Notes under the pieces: generated by a model | Database searches by the model: none | Told to the model about the DNA's origin: nothing | Seen by the model: the letters and a program-made list of their open reading frames with translations, nothing else | Source: JANRLT01 sp041736895 | GTDB lineage: Bacteria > Planctomycetota > Planctomycetia > Pirellulales > JALHPA01 | Assembly: GCA_041736895.1 (NCBI GenBank) | Contig: JBGSSS010000018.1 | Span: 1 to 46,094, forward strand | Reading direction: 5' to 3' | DNA length: 46,094 bases | Shown here: one piece after another, positions 7,263 to 15,573 of the stretch | Position numbering within the stretch: position 1 is the stretch's first letter | Layout of the letters: each line of letters starts with the position of its first letter | Program-made: the position numbers and the translations under genes

Positions 7263-8093
7263 ATGCCCGCCCTGCAAACCACCCTCGATACGAGCGACCG
7301 GATTGTGACTCCGGAAAATATCGCGTTTGAGTATCGGCTAGCGGGTCCGTTCCGGCGGTATGGGGCTTGGCTGGTGGATTTGCTGGTCCAAGGGGTGATC
7401 TTGTTGGTGATTCGCCTCATCGCAGGTTTGCTCATGGGTTTTGAGCTGGACGTGATTGGCGGGCCGCTGATGATGCTCTCGCTGTTCTTCCTCATCTGGT
7501 TTTATGGCGGGCTCTTCGAGGCGTGGTGGAATGGGCAGACGCCGGGCAAACGCGCGCTTGGCTTGCGCGTTGTCGGGATTCAAGGAGAGCCGATCAGTGC
7601 GTGGCAGGCGGTCTTACGCAATGTGTTGCGTTATGCCGATCTGCTGCCGTACTTGCCGCTGAATTATTTTTTGGCGGTCTACTTCGGGGATATGACGGCG
7701 GAGGCCAATCTTCCCATTCCGTTGGGGCTTGTGGGCTTGGTGACTTGCATGCTCACGCCCCGGATGCAACGCCTCGGCGATTTGGCGAGCGGCACAATGG
7801 TCATCGTCGAAGAACGGCCGTATGTGATCGGTCTGGCGATGCTCCGCGATCCGGCGGCCAAGCAAGCCGCCGCCGATTTGCCGTTGGATCTGCGCGTGCC
7901 GCGGCGCACCGCTCGGGCATTGTCTAAGTACATTGAACGCCGTCGGGTGTTCACGCCGCAGCGCCGCGCTGAACTCTCACGACGCTTGGTCACGGTGCTG
8001 CGGCAGCGTTACCGCATCCCGCCGCAGATAGACGACGATCGAGTGCTCTGCGGGTTGTACTACCGGACGTTTATTGGTGAGAATGAAGGGTGA
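7263..8093 (+). CDS. RDD family membrane protein
   Basis: About 276 residues from ATG 7263 (MPALQTTLDTSDRIVTPENI). The protein shows the RDD pattern: RLAGPFRRYGAWLVDLLVQG with the Arg and Asp residues in the first membrane helix, then hydrophobic spans LMMLSLFFLIWFYGGLF and GQTPGKRALGLRVV, the usual third motif. The cytosolic C-terminal part is basic (RRTARALSKYIERRRVF). It is the first gene of the MoxR operon, followed by SpoIIM-like, DUF4129, DUF4350, MoxR and DUF58 proteins. RDD proteins are thought to take part in transport or membrane complexes; the role in this operon is unknown. No Shine-Dalgarno is seen; a pyrimidine tract precedes the start. Confidence 0.88.
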   Translation: MPALQTTLDTSDRIVTPENIAFEYRLAGPFRRYGAWLVDLLVQGVILLVIRLIAGLLMGFELDVIGGPLMMLSLFFLIWFYGGLFEAWWNGQTPGKRALGLRVVGIQGEPISAWQAVLRNVLRYADLLPYLPLNYFLAVYFGDMTAEANLPIPLGLVGLVTCMLTPRMQRLGDLASGTMVIVEERPYVIGLAMLRDPAAKQAAADLPLDLRVPRRTARALSKYIERRRVFTPQRRAELSRRLVTVLRQRYRIPPQIDDDRVLCGLYYRTFIGENEG

Positions 8094-8138
8094 GAATTCG
8101 CCATGCCATGGGTTGAATAATTTTGTTCGTGAAATGTT

Positions 8139-8195
8139 CAAGGAGGAAGGAAAAAGGTAGAGTTCACCACCCTCTTCCTTTTCCCTTTTTCCTTG
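8139..8195. repeat. Dispersed hairpin repeat, GGTGGTG-CTCTACC core (copy 1)
   Basis: Purine arm CAAGGAGGAAGGAAAAAGG and pyrimidine arm CCTTTTCCC...CCTTG flank a core that reads on the minus strand GGTGGTGAACTCTACC. The same core and arms recur at 12271 and, as a half element, at 31659. Confidence 0.7.
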
Positions 8196-8249
8196 ATTGA
8201 GAGAGAGCTTGTCATGTAATTCAAGGAATCTACCTCTGTTTTTTGATAT

Positions 8250-9269
8250 ATGAAGGTCATCGAACTCCTCGAAACGCGGCGCGGCCAATGGCGTGAGTTG
8301 GAGATGCTCTGCACGCAGCTCCAGGGGAACCCGCGCCATTTGCCGGGGGCGACGGCGCTCAAGGTCGGCGCGCTGTACCGCGCGGCGTGCGCCGATTTGG
8401 CCTTGGCCGATTCGTATCAGTTGCCGCCGAACACAGTGAGCTTTTTGCATCAGTTGGTCGCCCGCGCGCACAACCAGTTGTATCGCAGCCGCCGCACCGA
8501 GACGCGCCAGTGGCTGCATGAATTGCTCTACGTCGTCCCGCGGCGTTTGTATCAGGATTGGTATCTCCGACTGGCGTTTGTGTTGTTCTGGGGGCTGTTT
8601 ATCGGGTCGATGTTGATTGCGCGGTCCTCGCCCGAGTTTGTGATCAATGTGTTGGGTGAGGAAGCAATCGATGAGTATCGCCAGATGTACTCGCAAAAAC
8701 TCTCGGGACGCGGAGCCGTTGGCGATTCGTTTATGTTTGGCCGATATGTTTTGGGGAATGCCAGCATCGGCCTGATTTGTTTCGCGTTCGGCTTGCTGTT
8801 TGGCATCGGAGGGTTGTTTATCACGGTGAGTAATGCCGTAAAAATCGGAACGACGTTCGGTTACATGTCAGCGCAGACCGGAGACATGCGGCGTAACTTT
8901 TTTGAGTTCGTCACGGCGCACGGACCGTTCGAGTTGACAGCGATCGTGTTGTCCGCGGCTGCCGGGATGCGGATGGGGTTTGCGCTGATTGCGACCGGCG
9001 GCTTGAGCCGGAGTGAATCGCTGCGGCACGCGGCCAAGGAGGCCTTTCCCACGGCCTGCGCCGGGATCTTTCTGTTTATCGGGGCCGCGGTGATCGAGGG
9101 CTTTATCTCACCATCGGCGCTGCCGTATGCATTCAAGGCGGCTGTCGCCGCGGTGTCGAGCGGCATCTTGCTATTTTACTTTTTGATCCTCGGCACGGCA
9201 CGCGACGATTCCGAGACGACTGGCACCTCTTCAACCGCGGCTACAACGGTGGGAGCGCCGCATGCTTGA
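8250..9269 (+). CDS. SpoIIM-like (stage II sporulation protein M family) membrane protein
   Basis: 339 residues from ATG 8250. The soluble N-terminal part contains ALKVGALYRAACADLALADS and an Arg-rich segment (LYRSRRTETRQW), as seen in the bacterial SpoIIM family. Several membrane helices follow (LRLAFVLFWGLFIGSMLIA, SIGLICFAFGLLFGIGGLF and others). The conserved GPFELTAIVLSAAAGMRMG segment is present. Outside sporulating bacteria these proteins occur in MoxR/DUF58 operons, as here, with no connection to sporulation. It ends in an 8-bp overlap with the next gene. Confidence 0.85.
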   Translation: MKVIELLETRRGQWRELEMLCTQLQGNPRHLPGATALKVGALYRAACADLALADSYQLPPNTVSFLHQLVARAHNQLYRSRRTETRQWLHELLYVVPRRLYQDWYLRLAFVLFWGLFIGSMLIARSSPEFVINVLGEEAIDEYRQMYSQKLSGRGAVGDSFMFGRYVLGNASIGLICFAFGLLFGIGGLFITVSNAVKIGTTFGYMSAQTGDMRRNFFEFVTAHGPFELTAIVLSAAAGMRMGFALIATGGLSRSESLRHAAKEAFPTACAGIFLFIGAAVIEGFISPSALPYAFKAAVAAVSSGILLFYFLILGTARDDSETTGTSSTAATTVGAPHA

Positions 9270-10173
9270 TCTCAATAGCACACTCGTCGTGATTCGCGAA
9301 CGATCGATCGGCGATCTGCTCGATCTGGGACTGCGCGTCTGGCGCTCGATGTTCTGGCCGTTGCTCGTGGCCGGGTTGATCGGGATATTGCCGTGTCTGG
9401 TGTTCAATTGGTGGTGGCTCAGCAAACTGCCGCTCGAGGATTTTGCTGACAAGCAATTCTACGTGGTCGGAGCGATCCTGTTGAGTTGGTGGGAATTGCC
9501 CCTCGCGACCGCGCCGATCACCGTGCTGCTAGGCCAAGGCATGTTCCAGCGCCAACTGGATTACCGCCGCGCGGCTCGCGAGCTGATTCAATGCGCGCCG
9601 CAGTTGTTTTGGTATCAGTGCTTGCGCACATTGCTGATGCCGCATGGGTTGTTGATCGCGTACCCAGGGGTGTGGCGGGAGTGGTCAGGGTTACTGGTGA
9701 TCATGTTGATCTTATGGCTGTATGCGGTGCTGCGGTGGTCGTATCTGGTCGAAGTGATTTTGCTCGAACAGAATCCGTGGGCTGCGCGGCATGGCCAACT
9801 CTCGACGGGCCAGCGGAGCCGCGCGCTGCATGCCGGCGATGGCGGCATGATTTTTGGCCGGTCGCTCGCGCTGACGTTCTGGGAGTGTGCGCTCACGGTC
9901 ATCGCGGCGATGAGCGTGTGGTTTGCGTGGGGGTGGCTGCAGAGCGAGCTGAATGTCGATAACTGGCTGTATGTCGGCTTTTTGCCCGTAGCCTTTTGGT
10001 TCGTGACGATCTATTTGACGGTGGTGCGGTTCTTGTGTTATCTCGATCTACGCATTCGCCGCGAAGGTTGGGAAGTCGATCTGGTGCTCCGCGCCGAAGC
10101 CGATCATCTGCTCCGGCCGCAAGTGAGCGCCGGCGGAAGAACAGCGGAACAAACGCCGGCGAGGGTGGCATGA
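9262..10173 (+). CDS. Polytopic membrane protein of the MoxR operon
   Basis: 303 residues starting inside the end of the SpoIIM-like gene, so translation is probably coupled. Hydrophobic segments near the N-terminus (PLLVAGLIGILPCLVFNWWW), around residues 70-85, 140-160, 205-220 and 235-260 suggest five or six membrane spans. The topology is like the glycerophosphoryl-diester/YciC-like membrane proteins found in the same operons, but I cannot assign a named family. A conserved opening (STLVVIRERSIGDLLDLGLR) precedes the first span. Its stop overlaps the next start (ATGA). Confidence 0.8.
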   Translation: MLDLNSTLVVIRERSIGDLLDLGLRVWRSMFWPLLVAGLIGILPCLVFNWWWLSKLPLEDFADKQFYVVGAILLSWWELPLATAPITVLLGQGMFQRQLDYRRAARELIQCAPQLFWYQCLRTLLMPHGLLIAYPGVWREWSGLLVIMLILWLYAVLRWSYLVEVILLEQNPWAARHGQLSTGQRSRALHAGDGGMIFGRSLALTFWECALTVIAAMSVWFAWGWLQSELNVDNWLYVGFLPVAFWFVTIYLTVVRFLCYLDLRIRREGWEVDLVLRAEADHLLRPQVSAGGRTAEQTPARVA

Positions 10174-10967
10174 GAACATTCCACATCGTGGCCTGTGCCG
10201 CAGCACTTCTTTGCAGCTTGCTGCTTAGCCGCGTTTCCGCGCAAAGCCCCTTTGAAACTGGACCGCTCACCACGGCGAACGCCGACGAAGAAGGGCGCGC
10301 CGCGCTGCATGAAAGCAACTACACTCCCTGGTACGACGCCGCCAATGATACGACGCGTGGGCTACAGTTGCCGCCGGATAAAACCGCCGCCCCGCCTCCG
10401 CCGCCGAAACCAGCGCCGGTGACGTACGGGTCGAACACCAGCAGCGCGAGCGATTTCGAGTATCTCTGGTGGTTCTTGTTGGCCGTGGTGGTGTTGATTG
10501 TTCTCTGGCTGATTATTCGGACGATGCAGCAGCGCGATCCGGAGTGGCAAGCGGCCAAAGCGCGGCCGCAGCCCGGGACGCTGACGAGCGTCGCGCGGCT
10601 TACCGACTTGCCGGTCGAGCTGTCGCCGCGCGTGACGAATATGTACGACGAAGCGCAGCGGCTGGCGGGTCTTGGCAATTACGCGCTGGCGATTGTCTAT
10701 CTGTATAGCCACATGCTCGTGCGCTTGACTGAAGCGCGGCGGATCGAGTTGTCCAAGGGGAAAACCAATCGCGTGTACCTGCGCGAATTACGCGGCGATC
10801 CGGAATTGTGGAAGTTCTTCAATCGCGCGATCGTGCAGTTCGAGGGAAGTTATTTCGGCAATCATCCGCCGAGCCCCGCGCAGTTCGAGGCCCTCAGCCA
10901 CGACTGGCGGCCGTGGGAAGAAAAGCTGGCTCGCGCGAGCGGCTTCGTGCAGGAGGTGCCGCGATGA
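10170..10967 (+). CDS. DUF4129 domain membrane protein
   Basis: 265 residues from ATG 10170 (ATGA overlap with the upstream gene). A signal peptide (FHIVACAAALLCSLLLSRVSA) leads to a short extracytoplasmic part with NYTPWYDAAND. One membrane helix follows (WWFLLAVVVLIVLWLIIRT), then a cytosolic DUF4129 region: YDEAQRLAGLGNYALAIVYL, LTEARRIELSKGKTNRVYLR and FNRAIVQFEGSYFG. DUF4129 proteins accompany MoxR/DUF58 systems, sometimes fused to transglutaminase-like domains. Here it is a separate subunit. The function is unknown beyond that association. Confidence 0.85.
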   Translation: MRTFHIVACAAALLCSLLLSRVSAQSPFETGPLTTANADEEGRAALHESNYTPWYDAANDTTRGLQLPPDKTAAPPPPPKPAPVTYGSNTSSASDFEYLWWFLLAVVVLIVLWLIIRTMQQRDPEWQAAKARPQPGTLTSVARLTDLPVELSPRVTNMYDEAQRLAGLGNYALAIVYLYSHMLVRLTEARRIELSKGKTNRVYLRELRGDPELWKFFNRAIVQFEGSYFGNHPPSPAQFEALSHDWRPWEEKLARASGFVQEVPR

Positions 10968-12256
10968 GCTATGTGCAACGGATAAAATTTGGGTGGCTGG
11001 GGTCGGAGCGTACTCGCGCAGCCCCCAGCGTCGCCCCACTGGGGGCTCACTTCGTTCGACCCCAGCCACCCTGCCGGAAAGGTTCGACGTCGCGCGTTCC
11101 GGGTCCTCCGCTTCGCTGCGTCCCCGGCCACCCAGCGTTCCTGTGGCTCTGCTTGTTGACCCTCGTTTTCACCGGCTGCGAAGAAGAAAAACTGCCGATT
11201 GAATACGGCCAGCGGCTAGGGAACAGCGTCAATGGAACCGGCGTGTTTTCATCGATATGTGAGAACGCGGGGTTTCGCGTGCAAACGCGGCGAACGCTGG
11301 GGCCCGAATTGAAGCGGATGGCCGATGTGATTGTCTGGTTCCCGGACGATTACGATCCGCCGTCGCCGAAACATCAGCAGTGGTTTGACGATTGGCTGCA
11401 AGAGAGCAGCGGCCGGACGCTCGTGATCGTCGGCCGCGATTTCGAGGCCCAGGAATCGTACTGGGCCGAGGTCAACGCGCGCGGTCTGACCAACAACGCG
11501 ACACTGGCAAAATCGTACGGCGACTCCGCGGCGTTGCAATCGAGCTTGGATTACAACTCGCAAACGTTTCCGCACGACGGCGGGTGGTACGAAAAAGCTG
11601 CGACCAAAGCGCAGGGCCGAGTGACCGCGTTCGGCGGGCCGTGGAGCCGGTTGTTCAATTCGGCGGCGGCGAACATCGAGACGCATAGCACGATGTCGGA
11701 AACCCCGAGCGATCCGGTCGTGATCCTGCTTTCGGAGACCGCACCGGGCAAGAACGCGCCGCTCGTTTTTGTCGAACACATTTCCTCCAAGCGTATTCCT
11801 CAAGTCTCTAGCAGTGCTAGCCAGCGGATCACGGTGGCCAACGGGTCGTTTCTGTTGAACTACCCGTTGGTGAACAAGGAGCATCGCAAGCTCGCGGCGC
11901 TGCTGATCCAGCAAATCGCGAGCGGCTCGCCCGGCAAAGAGATGGTTTTTGTGGAGAGCGGCCCCGGCGGCCCGCCGATCCGCGATCATGAATCGCTGGC
12001 CAGGTTTCAGACGGGGCTCGAATTTTTTTCGGTCCCGCCGCTGGCGACGTTTCTCTGTCACTTGGCATTGTTGGGGATTCTATTTTGTTTCGTGCGCTGG
12101 CCGATCTTTGGCCGGCCGAAAGAACCGCCGCGCCAGACCGGCGTCGATTTCGGCCTGCATCTCGGAGCGTTGGCGAGTTTGCTCGAACGGACCGGCGATC
12201 GGAAATATGCGCAACTGCGGCTGGAACAATATCAGCGGAGTTTGCAGAAAAAGTAA
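10964..12256 (+). CDS. DUF4350 lipoprotein with an in-frame palindromic repeat in its N-terminus
   Basis: 430 residues from ATG 10964 (ATGA overlap with DUF4129). A signal-like hydrophobic stretch ends in a lipobox, FLWLCLLTLVFTGC, with the cysteine at residue 72. That is far too late for a normal lipoprotein, because residues 10-57 are encoded by a palindromic repeat element (10991-11133). Removing that segment leaves a signal peptide of about 25 residues. Next comes DUF4350 (NGTGVFSSICENAGFRVQTR, VIVWFPDDYDPPS, RTLVIVGRDFE). A C-terminal membrane helix (FLCHLALLGILFCFVRWPIF) precedes a basic tail. It is probably a membrane-anchored ligand-binding-like subunit of the MoxR system. The repeat may impair export or may be spliced out functionally by use of another start; no ATG follows it before the lipobox. 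Confidence 0.82.
   Translation: MSYVQRIKFGWLGSERTRAAPSVAPLGAHFVRPQPPCRKGSTSRVPGPPLRCVPGHPAFLWLCLLTLVFTGCEEEKLPIEYGQRLGNSVNGTGVFSSICENAGFRVQTRRTLGPELKRMADVIVWFPDDYDPPSPKHQQWFDDWLQESSGRTLVIVGRDFEAQESYWAEVNARGLTNNATLAKSYGDSAALQSSLDYNSQTFPHDGGWYEKAATKAQGRVTAFGGPWSRLFNSAAANIETHSTMSETPSDPVVILLSETAPGKNAPLVFVEHISSKRIPQVSSSASQRITVANGSFLLNYPLVNKEHRKLAALLIQQIASGSPGKEMVFVESGPGGPPIRDHESLARFQTGLEFFSVPPLATFLCHLALLGILFCFVRWPIFGRPKEPPRQTGVDFGLHLGALASLLERTGDRKYAQLRLEQYQRSLQKK
10991..11133. repeat. Nested palindromic repeat inside a coding region
   Basis: Outer arms GGGTGGCTGGGGTCG (10991-11005) and CGACCCCAGCCACCC (11057-11071) pair over 15 bp without mismatch. Inner arms AGCCCCCAG (11020-11028) and CTGGGGGCT (11039-11047) pair perfectly. 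The downstream part (CCGGAAAGG ... CCCCGGCCACCC) looks like a continuation of the same element. The reading frame stays open through all of it. Confidence 0.85.
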
Positions 12257-12270
12257 GGCAGATGATGTTT

Positions 12271-12338
12271 CAAGGAAAAAGGAAAAGGAAAAAGGTGGTG
12301 TGCTCTACCTTTTCCCTTTTCCCTTTTCCCTTCCTTCC
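12271..12338. repeat. Dispersed hairpin repeat, GGTGGTG-CTCTACC core (copy 2)
   Basis: Purine arm of GGAAAAA units, core GGTGGTGTGCTCTACC, then a pyrimidine arm of CCCTTTT units, lying between the DUF4350 and MoxR genes. The arms can pair to a very long hairpin. Same family as 8139 and 31659, in the opposite orientation to 8139. Confidence 0.75.
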
Positions 12339-12417
12339 GCTCTCCACTACAATAGCCACAGTCCTTTTTATTCCAATGCTTGCGGAGACACGACCTCGCG
12401 GGGCGTGATTGACTCAG

Positions 12418-13770
12418 ATGGCGGATCCAGCGGCAGCGCGGTTGATTAACGGCATGGTCGAGTTCGCTTGCGGGCAGTGCGGGAAACTCCTGCGCATCAA
12501 CAGCAACATCGCCGGTCAACAAGCTCAATGCCCCGGCTGCCGCGGCGTCATCACGGTGCCGAATCCGCAGACGGGTAGTCCGCCGCCGCAGCAGTTTCCC
12601 GGCATCCCGTCGCCGGCGGAAAGCTCAGTCCCCGCGAGTTTCCAACCGTCTCCGCCGCCAACGCGACCCGCGCCGCCGAATGGGTTTCCGGCGCAGCGGC
12701 CCGCAACTCCGCCAGTACCGCGTTCGGCAGCACCGCTGCCGGAATTGCATCTCCCGGAGTTGGAACTACCGCCGGGCGAAGTCACGCTCAAAATCAGCGG
12801 CGGCACCGGCGGCGATATGTCGCCGACCAAAGAGCTCTTCGAAAAAATCATTCACGAGATTCGCAAGGTCTACATCGGCCAAGATGAACTCGTCCTTGGC
12901 ACGCTCCTCGCACTCTTCTCCAACGGCCATGTCCTGATCGAAAGTGTGCCGGGCCTCGGCAAGACGATCTTTGTGCGGACGCTTGGGCGAGTACTCGGTT
13001 GTCAATTCGGGCGCATTCAGTTCACGGCCGACTTGATGCCGTCGGACATCACCGGCTCGCCGATCTTTGACATGAAGTCATCGGAGTTCCGGTTCCATCC
13101 CGGTCCGGTCTTCACGCAGATTCTCTTGGCGGACGAAATCAACCGCTCGCCCGCCAAGACGCACGCCGCGCTGCTCGAGATTATGCAGGAGTACCACGTC
13201 ACGATCGAACGCACGACGCACAAGATCGAGCGGCCGTTCCTGGTCCTCGCGACGCAAAACCCCATCGAGAGCGAAGGGACGTACAACCTGCCCGAGGCGC
13301 AGTTGGACCGGTTCATGTTCAAGCTCTCGGTCGATTACCCCGACGATGCGCAAGAGCTGCAGGTCCTGAAGCTGCACGGCCAGCAGATGGACTTGGATCA
13401 GCGGCTTCAGGATGAAGTCGCGAGTGTGACGAACCCCGACGAGATCAAACGCCTGATCACGGCTCACGCGCAAGTACGCATCGACGAACGGCTCTTTCAA
13501 TACATCAACCAGATCGTCCGGCTCACGCGCCAATGGCCGCAGTTTCACATGGGGGCTTCACCGCGCGCCGGTTTGTCGTTGGTACAAGGCGCGCGGACGC
13601 TCGCCGCGTTCAACGGCCGCGATTACGCGGTGCCGGACGATGTGATGCAGATTGTCCTGCCGGTGCTGCGGCATCGCGTCGTCCTGACCGCCGAAGCCGA
13701 TGTCGAAGGGGCCAAGGTCGATGACCAACTCCGCGAGTTGCTCCGCACGATCGAAGTCCCGCGGTCGTAG
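12418..13770 (+). CDS. MoxR-type AAA ATPase with N-terminal zinc ribbon
   Basis: 450 residues from ATG 12418; TTG at 12409 is an alternative. The N-terminus has a zinc ribbon (CGQCGKLLRINSN ... CPGCRG), followed by a Pro-rich linker of about 80 residues. The MoxR core follows: Walker A ESVPGLGKTIFVRTLGR, QFTADLMPSDITGS, Walker B ILLADEINRSPAKTHAALLE, sensor motif LATQNPIESEGTYNLPEAQLDRF and the C-terminal lid GASPRAGLSLVQGARTLAA. MoxR ATPases act with DUF58/VWA proteins as chaperone-like systems that mature or activate protein complexes. Both partner types are encoded here. The added zinc ribbon is a planctomycete-style extension that may bind nucleic acid or protein. Confidence 0.92.
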   Translation: MADPAAARLINGMVEFACGQCGKLLRINSNIAGQQAQCPGCRGVITVPNPQTGSPPPQQFPGIPSPAESSVPASFQPSPPPTRPAPPNGFPAQRPATPPVPRSAAPLPELHLPELELPPGEVTLKISGGTGGDMSPTKELFEKIIHEIRKVYIGQDELVLGTLLALFSNGHVLIESVPGLGKTIFVRTLGRVLGCQFGRIQFTADLMPSDITGSPIFDMKSSEFRFHPGPVFTQILLADEINRSPAKTHAALLEIMQEYHVTIERTTHKIERPFLVLATQNPIESEGTYNLPEAQLDRFMFKLSVDYPDDAQELQVLKLHGQQMDLDQRLQDEVASVTNPDEIKRLITAHAQVRIDERLFQYINQIVRLTRQWPQFHMGASPRAGLSLVQGARTLAAFNGRDYAVPDDVMQIVLPVLRHRVVLTAEADVEGAKVDDQLRELLRTIEVPRS

Positions 13771-13822
13771 GTTTTCCCCCCTCTCCCGTGAGAAAATTTT
13801 CCATGTTGTTCGATTCCCCATC

Positions 13823-13901
13823 GGGAGAGGGCTAGGGTGAGGGCAACAGTATTTAAACTAGGTCAGCTTTAAAACTGTTGCCCTCACCCTAGCCCTCTCC
13901 C
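13823..13901. repeat. Long inverted repeat between moxR and DUF58
   Basis: Two perfectly complementary 28-bp arms (13823-13850 and 13874-13901) begin GGGAGAGGGCTAGGGTGAGG. They are separated by 23 bp (ATTTAAACTAGGTCAGC plus TTTAAA) that can extend the stem. The CCCTCACCC-type sequence belongs to a repeat class widespread in many bacterial genomes. It probably attenuates transcription between moxR and the DUF58 gene. Confidence 0.85.
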
Positions 13902-13990
13902 CGAACGAATCATGCGGTGTGGTGAGTCTAGTGCGGGGAGAGGGGACCAAAGTGCCATGCGAATTCACCTGCCCGCTTTTTGAAGTAATT

Positions 13991-14014
13991 CTTCCTCCTT
14001 CCTTCTTCCTCCTT
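13991..14014. repeat. Pyrimidine tract with two CCTCCTT copies before DUF58
   Basis: CTTCCTCCTTCCTTCTTCCT continues into CCTT, ending 11 bp before the TTG start at 14026. CCTCCTT at 13994 and 14008 equals the anti-Shine-Dalgarno core of 16S rRNA rather than a ribosome binding site. Confidence 0.65.
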
Positions 14015-14025
14015 AATTCTTTCAC

Positions 14026-15420
14026 TTGTCCTGGCTCCTCTCCCTCAACCCGCTGATTGGTCTGGCCGTGGCTGTGGTGCCGTTGGCGCTGTTGGCCATG
14101 TTCTGGCGGATTTACCCGCGCTGGCCGCTGGTGCTGTGGCTGTTGCTGCCGCTGGGGCTCTCATTGGTGTTGATGTGGTCGGAGTACGGCGCGATGATCG
14201 CCCTGGCGTGCGACGCGGCGATCTTTGGACTAGGGCTGATTGATGTTTGGCAGTTGCCGAAGCGCGGCGTCTTTTCGGTGCAGCGCGAGGCACTCCGCAC
14301 CGTTTCGCTGCGTAAGACGCATCCCGTGCGGCTCGTGGTCGAGAGCCTCGCCAACCGCCCGTACGCGATGGAAATTCGCGACGAGATTCCGCCCGAGTTT
14401 CAAGCCAAACCGGCCGAATTTCGCGTCATCCTCGCCGGCCGCAGCCGAGCGACAATGGATTACGAATTGCTGGCGAGCCGTCGCGGCGCGCTGGCGCTCG
14501 AGAAGACGTACCTCCGCGTGCGCAGTCCGTTTTCGCTATGGCATCGCGACCTGGAATACGATTGCCAGACGCCGCTGCACATTTATCCCGACCTGAAGCA
14601 ACTCGAAGAGTACGCGATCCTCGCGCGCACGAATCGCTTGAGTTTGCTCGGGGTGCGCCGCACGCGCAAGGTCGGCCAAGACAACGAATTCGAACGGCTC
14701 CGCGACTTTACCCGCGACGATGTTTACAAGCACATCGATTGGCGGAGCAGTGCCCGCCGCCGCAAACTAACGGTCAAGGATTTTCAAAGCAACCAAAGCC
14801 AGCGGATCGTCTTTGTCATTGACTGCGGCCGGATGATGGTCAACTCCGCCGGCGGGCTGAGTCTGCTCGACCATGCGTTCAATTCGATGCTGATGCTCAG
14901 CTACGTCGCCCTGCGCCAAGGTGATTCGGTCGGGTTGCTTTGCTTCTCGGACGAGATTCATTGCTATGTACCGCCCAAGTCCGGCAACGCGCAGATGAAC
15001 CGGTTGCTGCATGCCTGCTTCGATCGGTTTCCGCGGCTGGTCGAATCGCGCTACGACGAGGCGTTTCTGTACCTCGATTCGCATTGCCGCAAGCGTTCGC
15101 TCGTCGTGATGATCACCAACCTGATCGACGAAGTGAACGCTAATCAAGTGCAGCAATACCTCGGCGCGAGCATGCGGCGGCACTTGGGGCTCGGCGTGTT
15201 GCTGCGAGATCAACAGATTTTTTCCGCGGCCGAAGCCAAGCCGCGCGATGACCAAGAACTTTATCGCGGGGCCGCCGCGGCCGATTTGCTGCTCTGGCGG
15301 GCACAGGTCCTGCGGAATCTGGACACGCTGGGCGTGCGCACGCTAGATGTGATGCCGGAGCACCTCACCGCGCCGCTGGTGAATAGCTACCTGGAAATCA
15401 AAGCGCGGCATTTGCTGTAA
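14026..15420 (+). CDS. DUF58 domain protein (MoxR partner)
   Basis: 464 residues from TTG 14026 (MSWLLSLNPLIGLAVAVVPL). Two N-terminal membrane helices precede an extracytoplasmic or beta-rich region (KTHPVRLVVESLANRPYAME). The DUF58 signature is LGVRRTRKVGQDNEFERLRD followed by FTRDDVYKHIDWRSSARRRK. A VWA-like fold comes next (RIVFVIDCGRMM with a degenerate MIDAS). This is the standard partner of MoxR ATPases and ends the operon. No Shine-Dalgarno precedes the start, only a pyrimidine tract, so expression relative to MoxR may be kept low. Confidence 0.9.
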   Translation: MSWLLSLNPLIGLAVAVVPLALLAMFWRIYPRWPLVLWLLLPLGLSLVLMWSEYGAMIALACDAAIFGLGLIDVWQLPKRGVFSVQREALRTVSLRKTHPVRLVVESLANRPYAMEIRDEIPPEFQAKPAEFRVILAGRSRATMDYELLASRRGALALEKTYLRVRSPFSLWHRDLEYDCQTPLHIYPDLKQLEEYAILARTNRLSLLGVRRTRKVGQDNEFERLRDFTRDDVYKHIDWRSSARRRKLTVKDFQSNQSQRIVFVIDCGRMMVNSAGGLSLLDHAFNSMLMLSYVALRQGDSVGLLCFSDEIHCYVPPKSGNAQMNRLLHACFDRFPRLVESRYDEAFLYLDSHCRKRSLVVMITNLIDEVNANQVQQYLGASMRRHLGLGVLLRDQQIFSAAEAKPRDDQELYRGAAAADLLLWRAQVLRNLDTLGVRTLDVMPEHLTAPLVNSYLEIKARHLL

Positions 15421-15428
15421 GAATTGAA

Positions 15429-15490
15429 AGCCCGCGGCGTTAGCCAGGGCGTCCCGATTTTTGTAGCCGTAGCGTAAACGAGGGCGACAA
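15429..15490. repeat. BIME-like repeat (AGCCCGCGGCGTTAGCCAGGG) copy
   Basis: AGCCCGCGGCGTTAGCCAGGG faces TAGCCGTAGCGTAAACGAGGG. Both are versions of the 'AGCCCGCAGCGTAAGCGAGGGA' unit also present at 26781 and 35629. It follows the DUF58 stop closely. Confidence 0.6.
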
Positions 15491-15573
15491 AAATTGCTAA
15501 GCGGCAAGCGAAGGGGTACATTACTCGGGCTGGGGATTGGGGATTCAAGACACTCGCTATCGGGAGCATATTC

